From JAUWQU01 sp964605095 (lineage in GTDB: Bacteria; Planctomycetota; Phycisphaerae; SM23-33): 14,591 nt of DNA. Positions 6,346 through 13,508 of the stretch are shown piece after piece. Location of the stretch: positions 1 through 14,591 of the forward strand of contig CAZSBS010000116.1 of NCBI GenBank assembly GCA_964605095.1. The letters are read 5' to 3'. The position numbers and the translations under genes were made by a program. The notes beneath the pieces are model-generated. The model saw only the letters and a program-made list of their open reading frames with translations. It ran no database searches and had not been told where the DNA came from. Position 1 is the stretch's first letter. Every line of letters starts with the position of its first letter.

Positions 6346-9149
6346 CGGTTTGACTGGAAATGATATTGGCCAGCCCCGACCTTAAAGACTGCGACTGCAC
6401 CTTCCATCCGAATGAATCTCACGCCTTCCGCCCGCGAGGCTGGCTTGCCGGACTCAGTAACTCCGGCAGCGTCCTTGGTTGGCACATACACCGTCGCGGT
6501 AGTGTTGATCGGAATCGTGACATCCATCGTCAGTTGATTGCCCTCGCGCTTCCAGTTGCTGACGATGCGGCCGTGGATCGAATCGTAGCTGCACTTCACC
6601 CACGTCAGGTCGCCTACCACCGCGGGCTTGATTATGATCTTCTTGAAACCGGGGCCCGATTCATCGGGGCGGATGCCGGCCAGGCCCTGATAGAACCAGC
6701 CGCCGATACCGGTGTAGCAGGAGTGTATCTGCGACCAATAGCCGTCCCATTGCTCCCAGAACGTGGTTGCTCCCTCCGACAACATGTAGCCCCATCCCGG
6801 GAAACCCTTCTGGGTGGCCATGGTGTAGGCCAAATCGTTGCGTCCGGATTCCTGGAGGTATTGGAAGAGGAAATAGGTCCCCAACATGCCGGTGTCGAGG
6901 TGCCCTTTGTTCTTCACCAGCGTAATTTCTTCGAGTTTCTTCTGGACGGTTCCACGCAAGTCATCGGGGACAATGTCCAACATCAGCGGCATCGACTGAT
7001 TCAACTGCTCATCGACGACGTAGAGTTTCTCGCCCGGCTTGTAGTAGGCGGCGTGTATGAGCGGTTTCAGTTGGGCAATCTTCGCCCGATGACGACGCGC
7101 GTCGTCGGTTCGCCCCAGGGCGTCGGCCGACTTGGCCAGCAGATCGTACAGATACACGCGATAGCAGTTGGCGAACAGTTCCGTTCCCGGCGGGCCGCTC
7201 ATGCCGTGAGCCGGAGCCACCCAGTCGCACCCCGGGTCGCCGCCGGTTCGACGCACGCCATCCTTGTAGAAACTCTCAATATACACCGACGGATATCGCA
7301 CGATCGGCTCGTAGGCGCGCTGGAGCAACCGGCGGTCGCCATAGTAGACATAGGCCTTCCACGGCAAGACATCGAGCGTGCCGCCCCACGAGAACCAGCA
7401 ACTCGGGTCGTCGATATTCTTGGGCACGTATTGGGCCGACTTGCCGGTTTCAACGTCCTGGTCGTCCAGCCAGTCCACGGCCCACTTCGTATAGAACGCC
7501 GCCGCATCCCGGCTCATCATCTGCATGTCGAGCGACACCTGGCCGTCACCGTACCCCATCCGCTCGCGATGCGGACAATCGACCACGTACCCGCCGAGGG
7601 TCAGACAGCGGACCGTCCACAAGTTCATCCGCATAATGCGGTTCAGCAGATCATTGGAGCACTCGAAGCTGCCGGCCTGTTCGATGTCGGAATCGATCAT
7701 GAACGCTTCGGCGTCGCCGGCGGCCGGCTTGCTGGGCAGGCCCTCGACGATCGCGTACCGGAAGCCTTCGTAGTTGAACTTGTTGCAGAACTGCTCGCCG
7801 GGTTTGCCGGCCGAGGTGAACACCACTTGCTGATTGTAGACTGTGTAGGCGATGGGTCCTTTGGGGGTGTCGATCTTCCACGTGCCTGGGGCCAACTCAT
7901 ACTTGCGAAACGGGGTGACTTCCTCCTTCGCCGACGCCAGCCGCTTGTCAGCGAATCGGATCGTCACCTGCTGACCGGCCTGCAACTTCGGCAGACGCAG
8001 CTTCATCCAACCGGTCAGATTCGTGCCGAAGTCCAACTCCCACACGTTCTGCCGCAACTCGGTGCAGGACACCATCGGGATGGTCTTGACGATGCGGTTC
8101 GGCGGGCAGGACTGGGCCGACGCCACGGCGCTTGGATCGGCGAACTCCTCGACGGCGGCCCACTTGCCGGCCGTGCAGCCGGGTTCGCTCCAACCGGGAA
8201 TGTCGCGGCGCATGTCGATGTGTTCCCGCCCGTTGCCGCACCAGCCCCACCGGAATTCGCTGTGCGTGCTGGGCGCATAGGTCCATGTGGCGTCTGTGCC
8301 CACGACCACGCGCCGCCCGCCGACCGACATGTCGAGTTGAACCCGTGCCAGCGGCGCGATATCCCCGCGAAAGACCAAGCCCAAACCCAACCACACGCCC
8401 ACACAGTTGGGACCCGGCCGCAGGAGCTTGCTTATGTCGTAGGTGTTGTAGAGCGAACGCTTTTTGTAAACTGACACGGCCGGCGAGAGAACATCGTCGC
8501 TCACCTTCTTGCCGTTTACATACAATTCGCAGTAGCCCTTCACATTCACGAAGGCCGTCGCCCGCTGGGGCGCGGCAGTTAGTTTGAACTCCTTTCGCAG
8601 CCAGGGCGAAGTGCCACCGCCCGCCTTGACCCACTTCGCCTGCCAATCGTCGGGCTTGAGCAAGCCCATCGTCCACGAGGCTGGCTTGCTCCATGCCGAC
8701 GCCTTGCCGTCCTTACCCTCCCCACCGGCAAGCCAGACACGTACCTTCCAGTGGCATCTCATTCCAGATTCAAGGGCCTTGCCTGCCCTGAGCCCAGTCG
8801 AAGGGCCTCCATATTCCACCTGGATGCTCTGGTCCGACGCCACCTTGCCGCTGTCCCAGAGATCGCCTTGATCTTTGGCCAGTAGCTCCGGTGTCGAAGC
8901 GACCAGAATCTGATAGGCGGTTTGTTTCTGACCGCGGGGGATTTCTGATTTCAGATTCCCGATTTCAGATTTCAGATCGGCAATGATCCAGCACAGCCGC
9001 GGCTTTTCCGCGTCGATGCCGAGCGGATCGACGCGGTACTCGCAGCGCAGCTTCGTCAGGTTGGCGGCCAAAGCGGCCGGGATGCAGGACAGCATCGCAA
9101 CGGCGATAACGAGATAGGCCGCGAAACGGCGTGCGGTGTGGTCTTTCAT
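6342..9149 (-). CDS. Exported GH78 alpha-L-rhamnosidase, copy B
   Basis: 935 residues from ATG at 9149. I prefer this start over the ATG at 9185 because AAGGA lies about eight bases upstream and a clean signal peptide follows at once (MKDHTARRFAAYLV..., cleavage near ALAA-N). Layout is as in GH78: RCEYRVDPLGID motif, N-terminal beta-domains, (alpha/alpha)6 catalytic domain, C-terminal beta-domain. DCPHRERMGYGDG carries D524 and E529; WEQWDG carries E799 as the probable general base. The core is strongly diverged from copy A, and the catalytic loop differs (RERMGYGDG here, REKLGWLEC there), so the two probably act on different rhamnosyl linkages. It shares a perfect 144-base block near the 5' end and a 62-base block near the 3' end with copy A. 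One 21-base palindromic element is translated as PSTGLRAG. It starts 48 bases after the upstream gene and its stop overlaps the esterase start. Confidence 0.92.
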   Translation of the reverse strand: MKDHTARRFAAYLVIAVAMLSCIPAALAANLTKLRCEYRVDPLGIDAEKPRLCWIIADLKSEIGNLKSEIPRGQKQTAYQILVASTPELLAKDQGDLWDSGKVASDQSIQVEYGGPSTGLRAGKALESGMRCHWKVRVWLAGGEGKDGKASAWSKPASWTMGLLKPDDWQAKWVKAGGGTSPWLRKEFKLTAAPQRATAFVNVKGYCELYVNGKKVSDDVLSPAVSVYKKRSLYNTYDISKLLRPGPNCVGVWLGLGLVFRGDIAPLARVQLDMSVGGRRVVVGTDATWTYAPSTHSEFRWGWCGNGREHIDMRRDIPGWSEPGCTAGKWAAVEEFADPSAVASAQSCPPNRIVKTIPMVSCTELRQNVWELDFGTNLTGWMKLRLPKLQAGQQVTIRFADKRLASAKEEVTPFRKYELAPGTWKIDTPKGPIAYTVYNQQVVFTSAGKPGEQFCNKFNYEGFRYAIVEGLPSKPAAGDAEAFMIDSDIEQAGSFECSNDLLNRIMRMNLWTVRCLTLGGYVVDCPHRERMGYGDGQVSLDMQMMSRDAAAFYTKWAVDWLDDQDVETGKSAQYVPKNIDDPSCWFSWGGTLDVLPWKAYVYYGDRRLLQRAYEPIVRYPSVYIESFYKDGVRRTGGDPGCDWVAPAHGMSGPPGTELFANCYRVYLYDLLAKSADALGRTDDARRHRAKIAQLKPLIHAAYYKPGEKLYVVDEQLNQSMPLMLDIVPDDLRGTVQKKLEEITLVKNKGHLDTGMLGTYFLFQYLQESGRNDLAYTMATQKGFPGWGYMLSEGATTFWEQWDGYWSQIHSCYTGIGGWFYQGLAGIRPDESGPGFKKIIIKPAVVGDLTWVKCSYDSIHGRIVSNWKREGNQLTMDVTIPINTTATVYVPTKDAAGVTESGKPASRAEGVRFIRMEGAVAVFKVGAGQYHFQSNR
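6460..6521. repeat. 62-base block identical to 2547-2608 (GH78 B side)
   Basis: Partner block in GH78 B. Together with the 144-base block it makes both ends of the two genes much more alike than their middles. Confidence 0.88.
8785..8805 (+). repeat. 21-base palindromic element, copy 4 (in GH78 B, N-terminal domain)
   Basis: Arms CCTGAGC and GTCGAAGG around CCA. Translated as PSTGLRA after YGG, at the position matching copy 3. Its centre (CCA) is like copy 1, not like copy 3 (GAA). Confidence 0.8.
8887..9030. repeat. 144-base block identical to 4962-5105 (GH78 B side)
   Basis: Partner of the block in GH78 A, in the same orientation, 3925 bases away. Direct repeats of this length in one operon could recombine and delete the DNA between them, which includes the esterase gene. 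Confidence 0.9.
8940..8977. repeat. GATTTCAGATT-type tandem oligonucleotide repeat (GH78 B)
   Basis: Identical copy of the repeat in GH78 A, inside the 144-base block. The same insertion in both paralogues shows that it predates the duplication or was copied between them. Confidence 0.75.
9063..9149 (-). repeat. Shared signal-peptide leader, GH78 B copy
   Basis: The first 29 codons match those of the upstream gene (11454-11540) at 75 of 87 bases. The proteins read MKDHTARRFAAYLVIAVAML and MKKHTTRRFAACLVVAAAML, and similarity stops after the cleavage site. GH78 A has a different leader. Confidence 0.85.
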
Positions 9150-9197
9150 GTTATTTTCCTTTGAAGCTTCTCTTTGTCCTTCCATGCATGGCCTTCT

Positions 9198-11540
9198 CTA
9201 TCTATGGCCTTGTGAAACAGGCAAACGCAGGCGGGTCCACTTCCGGGTTATCCCTGCCAACGCATCCGGCACCGGTCCGTCGTGACTCAGCAGGACACCC
9301 TGCCACTGGCCCTTGGAATCGCGCCAGAGCGCCACGTCGGCACGCTCGGGCAGTTCAATCGTCATGTCACGGGCCTTGAAGGTTTTCAATTCGCCGGCGG
9401 CCAGGGCCTCGACCTTGCCATGCCTATCAAGCCGCACGGCCGCCACACCGACGGCATCGAAGGTGACATCCTGGCCGGCCTGCCCCGAGCCCGGTCGAGG
9501 GGTCACTTTGATGGTCTTGCGGATCGGGTCGCCCATCACGTCCTTTTCGCCGGAAGCGACAATGACCGTGCCATCGAGCAACCGGCACTGCCCGCTCGGC
9601 TTGGGCATCATTGACAAAGTAAACCCGGCCACTCCGCGCATCGTGCAGGGTGTTTGCGGTTCGATGCACGACGCCTTCAGATGGGCAATGATCTGCCCCG
9701 CGGCGACGCCGGCCGCAACTGGCGTCACGGACGGTGGAAGAACAGCCGACGTGCCCAGGGCCTTGCCCTCAAAATCCATGGTCCAGTCGCCGACGCGGAA
9801 CAAGGCCGTCTTGCCCCTGGCCGCGGCCTCGCCAAAAAACTTCGCCACGGCGAGGCGTTCGAATTGCGGGTGGTAGAGCACAGCCGCGACGTAGCGCTGC
9901 GGACCGTATTGGAGGCTGCCGTCTTCGGCGAGCTTCAGATTTCCGAGGGCAATTTCGCTGCTGGGGATCAGGTCCGCATAGAAACCCTCCGCCCACAGAC
10001 TATTGCTCACTTCGAGCCCCACGTCGGCAAAGCCTTTGCCCGACCAGTTCAGAGCATCGGGATGGCCGAAAACCACCGCCACGGGACAGTCAATGGGAGC
10101 GGTTGAGATGAGGTTGAGAAGGCCGATGCGCGCGCCCGCCTGCAACACGCGGGACTCCGCCAGCGACCAGGGGTTGGATTCCCAAGGCCCCGGAAACTGG
10201 GGATGGAAGTTCATCCGGCCGCCACCCAGAAAATGCCGCCAGATGTCCTCCTCATAGGACTTCAATGAGCGGTCGTAATACATGTTGTACCAGAGCGGGC
10301 TGTGCCACTTCTTGGCCAGCGCCGTGCGCGCGCAGAATGGCGTCGCTTCGTCAGTCTGAGCCAGGTCCCGCTGACAGGCCCACCAATCCAGGCCGTTCTT
10401 GAAAACCTCGTTCTCATTCGGATAGGGATACCAGGTCGGATGGGTGGCCGACATGGCTTTGGGACCAAACACCTCCTTTACGGCATGATAGAAGGCGGTC
10501 TCCACCTCTGCGTTTCGCTGCCAGTTCATCTCCATGTAATGGTTAATCGCGGCAGATCGCCGGCCCTGACGCCCTTTTTCACCCTTGCACATCAGCAGCA
10601 GGTCGCGGTCGAGAGCGCGGCCGGGCCGGCGTTTCGCATATACCTCGGCCATGGCCCGTGAGAAATAAAGGTCGTCGCTGCGCGGGGCAAACCGGCCTGG
10701 AAATCCCCATTCGTCCTTGCAGGCCCCTGCCAGCGGAACATCGGCATACTGTCGGAGTATGTTCCGCTCGAACTCGATCAGGTGCGGCGCGAACACATCC
10801 GGCGTAAACAGAGTGAAGGCCGCCAGAACGCAGGCCGTGCGCCCTTTGTCTTCGGCCGTGCAGGGAATCGCCACGCGCACGCCTTTCGCGTCGGCCTGGG
10901 CCACCTTGCACCGGCCGGTGATGTCCTGGACGGTATCCGGCTCGACGCCCTGGGCGCCGGCAACGTATGAATACACGCGCAACACGCGTGCCGACACGGA
11001 GTCATACCCCCGCGCCCGGAACGTATAATGGTCGCCCAGGTTGATCGGTTCGATGGCCAGGCTCGCCTCGCCCGACTCGGTCATGGCGACCTCGCGCAGG
11101 CGAACGATCTCCTGTAACTCGTCGGGGTACTTGTTCTGGAATGCCTGTCTAGCCAATCGCACGTCCAGGTCCATCACGATTGCCATGTCATGCGAACGGG
11201 CATATTCCGCCGCCAGTTTGATCTGGTCATGTACCTTGGGGTCCGTCACCTGCACGCTGGCGCGAATGCTTGTGGTCAACAGGCCAAAGGCAGAGTGTTT
11301 CTCCGCCTTGTCGATGAAGTCGCGGTAGCCATCCGGCGCCAATTCCCGGGTCGTCCAGAACCAGCAGCCAATGCCTGGCCAGGATTCCTTGATGGCGTTA
11401 TGCTCCTGACCGGGCAACTCAACGGCAAGCCGGCGGAGGGGAGCCTGGCCCTCGGCGGCGAAACCGGCCGGGATGCAGGACAGCATCGCGGCGGCGACAA
11501 CGAGACAGGCCGCAAAGCGGCGGGTGGTGTGCTTTTTCAT
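9198..11540 (-). CDS. Exported glycosidase-like protein of unrecognised family
   Basis: 780 residues, first gene of the minus-strand operon, with a signal peptide (cleavage near GFAA-E) and GGAAG eight bases before the ATG. I cannot assign a family. Visible features: WPGIGCWFWTTREL (about 49-62), reminiscent of the barrel start in GH106-like enzymes; CKDEWGFPG with D276 and E277, an acidic strand end like a glycosidase catalytic site; a tryptophan/tyrosine-rich stretch (THPTWYPYP, then HSPLWYNMYY); GGGRMNFHPQFPGPW; and from about 485 to 600 an alternating hydrophobic region (PVAVVFGHPD, then AAVLYHPQFERL) like the GATase-like domain after the barrel in GH42/GH106-type enzymes. A TIM-barrel glycoside hydrolase is the best guess. 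Its leader closely matches that of the next gene, but the mature proteins do not. A degenerate 21-base palindrome is translated near residue 682 as PRPGSGQ. Substrate unknown. Confidence 0.6.
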   Translation of the reverse strand: MKKHTTRRFAACLVVAAAMLSCIPAGFAAEGQAPLRRLAVELPGQEHNAIKESWPGIGCWFWTTRELAPDGYRDFIDKAEKHSAFGLLTTSIRASVQVTDPKVHDQIKLAAEYARSHDMAIVMDLDVRLARQAFQNKYPDELQEIVRLREVAMTESGEASLAIEPINLGDHYTFRARGYDSVSARVLRVYSYVAGAQGVEPDTVQDITGRCKVAQADAKGVRVAIPCTAEDKGRTACVLAAFTLFTPDVFAPHLIEFERNILRQYADVPLAGACKDEWGFPGRFAPRSDDLYFSRAMAEVYAKRRPGRALDRDLLLMCKGEKGRQGRRSAAINHYMEMNWQRNAEVETAFYHAVKEVFGPKAMSATHPTWYPYPNENEVFKNGLDWWACQRDLAQTDEATPFCARTALAKKWHSPLWYNMYYDRSLKSYEEDIWRHFLGGGRMNFHPQFPGPWESNPWSLAESRVLQAGARIGLLNLISTAPIDCPVAVVFGHPDALNWSGKGFADVGLEVSNSLWAEGFYADLIPSSEIALGNLKLAEDGSLQYGPQRYVAAVLYHPQFERLAVAKFFGEAAARGKTALFRVGDWTMDFEGKALGTSAVLPPSVTPVAAGVAAGQIIAHLKASCIEPQTPCTMRGVAGFTLSMMPKPSGQCRLLDGTVIVASGEKDVMGDPIRKTIKVTPRPGSGQAGQDVTFDAVGVAAVRLDRHGKVEALAAGELKTFKARDMTIELPERADVALWRDSKGQWQGVLLSHDGPVPDALAGITRKWTRLRLPVSQGHR
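9482..9502 (+). repeat. 21-base palindromic element, copy 5, degenerate (in the unassigned glycosidase-like gene)
   Basis: GCCCCGAGC then GTCGAGGGG, a GC-shifted form of the same element. Here it is read in another frame, giving PRPGSGQ within VTPRPGSGQAG. Confidence 0.6.
11454..11540 (-). repeat. Shared signal-peptide leader, copy in the first operon gene
   Basis: Partner of 9063-9149, same orientation. The matching stretch covers the signal peptide only, up to the Ala-Ala before cleavage. Confidence 0.85.
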
Positions 11541-11664
11541 TCGAGATTCTTCCTACGGCCAGTTGCCACACAATGCTGCTGAGCAAAGGCAAGGAAACGG
11601 CGATCAAACCTTGTCTGAACGGGCTTTGCTTGAACTCATAAACTTACGAAGCAAGGAACGCGCC

Positions 11665-11676
11665 AGCGTCGACGCT
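11665..11676. promoter_or_regulatory. Perfect 12-base palindrome AGCGTCGACGCT (candidate operator)
   Basis: A perfect palindrome with a central CG, as in many LacI-type operators, lying between the two divergent transcription units. It does not extend beyond 12 bases and may be chance in GC-rich DNA. Confidence 0.3.
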
Positions 11677-11722
11677 CAGTGTAGCAGCCTGCTCGCCCTT
11701 TCGTCGAGCACGAATCACATGC

Positions 11723-11742
11723 CAAGGCGCCAAATCGCCTTG
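11723..11742. promoter_or_regulatory. Inverted repeat overlapping the -35 box (candidate operator)
   Basis: CAAGGCG and CGCCTTG form perfect 7-base arms around a 6-base centre. The right arm covers the first three bases of the TTGTAC -35 box, where a bound repressor would block polymerase. No regulator gene is in the window to pair it with. Confidence 0.4.
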
Positions 11743-11768
11743 TACCGAGAGGGCTTTCGCCTGATAAT
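11740..11768 (+). promoter_or_regulatory. Sigma70-like promoter for the rightward genes
   Basis: TTGTAC at 11740-11745 and GATAAT at 11763-11768 are separated by exactly 17 bases. The -10 box matches five of six consensus positions and the -35 box four of six. Transcription would start near 11775, giving a leader of about 45 bases before the ATG at 11822. Read from sequence only. Confidence 0.55.
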
Positions 11769-11821
11769 GCAGTCAAGGATTCTCAACATCAACCATGCAA
11801 GATCACACCCGAGACCCAAAC

Positions 11822-13486
11822 ATGAAGCACCGCGCCGCCATCCGTTCAAGCGTTTTACTTGTCACCGTCGCGGTCCTTCTGGCCGGCCCGGCCTTGCGAT
11901 CTTTGGGAGCCGAGCCTGCCCAGGCCGAGCCAGCCCAGGGGATGTACTTCGCCAAGAAGCAGTACGTCCAGCAACCGCTGCCGAAGTTCGCCGAGGCCAA
12001 GGACAAGCTGCCAGGTCCGATCTACGACGAGAATCCCTTGTACGTCCAGATGTACTGGAAGACCTGGGAACTGGCTTTCCGCAACTTCTACGAGCCCAAG
12101 CCGACAAGCGGGTTCGTCAGTCAGTTCATCGACGCCGCCTTCAACCAGAACATCTTCCTCTGGGACACCTGCTTCCTGACGATGTTCTGCAACTACGGGC
12201 ATCCGCTGGTTCCCGGGATAGGCTCGCTGGACAACTTCTATGCCAGGCAGTACGAGGACGGCGAAATCTGCCGGGAAATCAACCGGACCACGGGGCGGGA
12301 TTACGTCGATTGGGTGAACCGGGAGCAGGAGGATTTGTTCAGCCGCTGGGGCAAGTTCTCCGTCACCTACACGGATCGCGAGATTCCTCAACCGCCTCCG
12401 CACCTGACGCTCGACTCGATGAACCACCCCATCTTCGCGTGGGCTGAACTGGAAAGCGTTCGCGTGACCGGGGACCGTTCCCGCCTCAAGCTCGTCCACG
12501 AGCCGCTGGTTCGGTATTACCGCTCGCTGCAAAAGTACATCCGCCAAGGCAACGGGCTGTACATGACCGACTGGGCCAGCATGGACAACTCTCCGCGCAA
12601 CGCGCACATCGCCAAGGGCGGCACGGCGGTCGATACATCGTCGCAGATGGTCTTGTTCGGCAACCAACTCGCCGAGATCGCCGATCTGCTGGGCAAGAAG
12701 GACGAGGCCGCGGCGTTCCGCAAGGAAGCGGCGGACCTTGCGCGAATCATCAACGAGAAGATGTGGGATGCCAAGCGGAAGTTCTACTTCGACCTGGCGG
12801 TCGATGGCAAGCTGTCGCCGGCCAAGACCATCGCCGCCTTCTGGACACTGCTGGCGGGCGTGGCGTCGCCCGAGCGGGCCGACGCCCTGGCGGCTGAACT
12901 GAAGAACCCTCAGAGCTTCGGCCGCAAGCACCGCGTACCGACCACTCCTGCCGACCAGGATGGTTTCGATCCGGCGGGCGGCTATTGGCGAGGCGCCGTC
13001 TGGGCGCCCACCAACACCATGGTCATTCGCGGCCTGGAGCGATACGGCAAGATTGATCTGGCCCGTGAGATCGCCCTGGAACACCTGCGAACGGTGGGCG
13101 AGGTCTTCAGTGCGACGGGCACCGTCTGGGAAAACTATGCTCCGGACGCCGTAAAGCAGGGCAATCAAGCGAAGAGGGATTTCGTCGGCTGGACGGGCAT
13201 CGTCCCCATTCTGTACTTCATCGAGTACGGCATAGGGCTGAGGGCAGACGCCCTAAACAACCGATTGACCTGGGAACTGGCTTCCTCAAAACGCTGCGGC
13301 TGCGAGCGGTTCCGCTTCAACGGCCACACTGCCACGCTGGTTGCCCAGCCGCCCAGCGATCCATCGGGGAAGGTCGAACTGACCGTCGACTCGGATGGCC
13401 AGTTCAAACTGCTGGTGGAGAGGGCTGGCAAGAAGTGGGATTTCGCGGTCAAGGCAGGGAAGAATCGTTTTACGCTTGAGCCCTAA
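11822..13486 (+). CDS. Exported trehalase/GH63-like (alpha/alpha)6-barrel glycosidase
   Basis: 554 residues from ATG at 11822, chosen because a signal peptide starts directly there (MKHRAAIRSSVLLVTVAVLL...); an in-frame ATG at 11795 would add nine polar residues. Motifs match the MGH1-like/GH63/trehalase group: NIFLWDTCF (W114, D115), GLYMTDWASMDNSP (D250, D255), GGYWRGAVWAPTN (Y388-W394), GTVWENYAPD (E437) and FVGWTGIVP. In this clan an aspartate in the DNSP region and a late glutamate act as catalytic acid and base; D255 and E437 are the likely pair. A short C-terminal beta region follows. Family members act on alpha-glucosides or related sugars; the true substrate here is unknown. No good Shine-Dalgarno sequence is visible. 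A sigma70-like promoter lies just upstream. It is the first gene of the rightward unit, transcribed away from the rhamnosidase operon. Confidence 0.82.
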   Translation: MKHRAAIRSSVLLVTVAVLLAGPALRSLGAEPAQAEPAQGMYFAKKQYVQQPLPKFAEAKDKLPGPIYDENPLYVQMYWKTWELAFRNFYEPKPTSGFVSQFIDAAFNQNIFLWDTCFLTMFCNYGHPLVPGIGSLDNFYARQYEDGEICREINRTTGRDYVDWVNREQEDLFSRWGKFSVTYTDREIPQPPPHLTLDSMNHPIFAWAELESVRVTGDRSRLKLVHEPLVRYYRSLQKYIRQGNGLYMTDWASMDNSPRNAHIAKGGTAVDTSSQMVLFGNQLAEIADLLGKKDEAAAFRKEAADLARIINEKMWDAKRKFYFDLAVDGKLSPAKTIAAFWTLLAGVASPERADALAAELKNPQSFGRKHRVPTTPADQDGFDPAGGYWRGAVWAPTNTMVIRGLERYGKIDLAREIALEHLRTVGEVFSATGTVWENYAPDAVKQGNQAKRDFVGWTGIVPILYFIEYGIGLRADALNNRLTWELASSKRCGCERFRFNGHTATLVAQPPSDPSGKVELTVDSDGQFKLLVERAGKKWDFAVKAGKNRFTLEP

Positions 13487-13508
13487 CCCTTACTGAAAGT
13501 GACTAACC

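Larger units (their letters stand above)
11541..11821. promoter_or_regulatory. Divergent intergenic regulatory region
   Basis: This 281-base stretch separates the leftward five-gene operon from the rightward pair and must hold promoters for both. Seen here: a sigma70-like promoter facing right (11740-11768), an inverted repeat overlapping its -35 box (11723-11742) and a perfect 12-base palindrome (11665-11676). I see no convincing -35/-10 pair for the leftward operon. No coding frame in it has the features of a real gene. Confidence 0.7.

Noticed and set aside
6360..8474. 704-codon plus-strand open frame opposite GH78 copy B
   Set aside because: Histidine- and arginine-rich shadow frame without motifs; the minus strand carries full GH78 signatures.
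9150..9185. Upstream ATG at 9185 as start of GH78 copy B
   Set aside because: It would put 12 charged residues before the signal peptide, and the inner ATG at 9149 has its own ribosome-binding sequence.
11473..12447. Plus-strand frame spanning the divergent intergenic region
   Set aside because: Overlaps the real gene in another frame and has no signal or domain.
11855..13168. 437-codon minus-strand frame opposite the trehalase-like gene
   Set aside because: No start signal or domain; the plus strand has signal peptide and family motifs.
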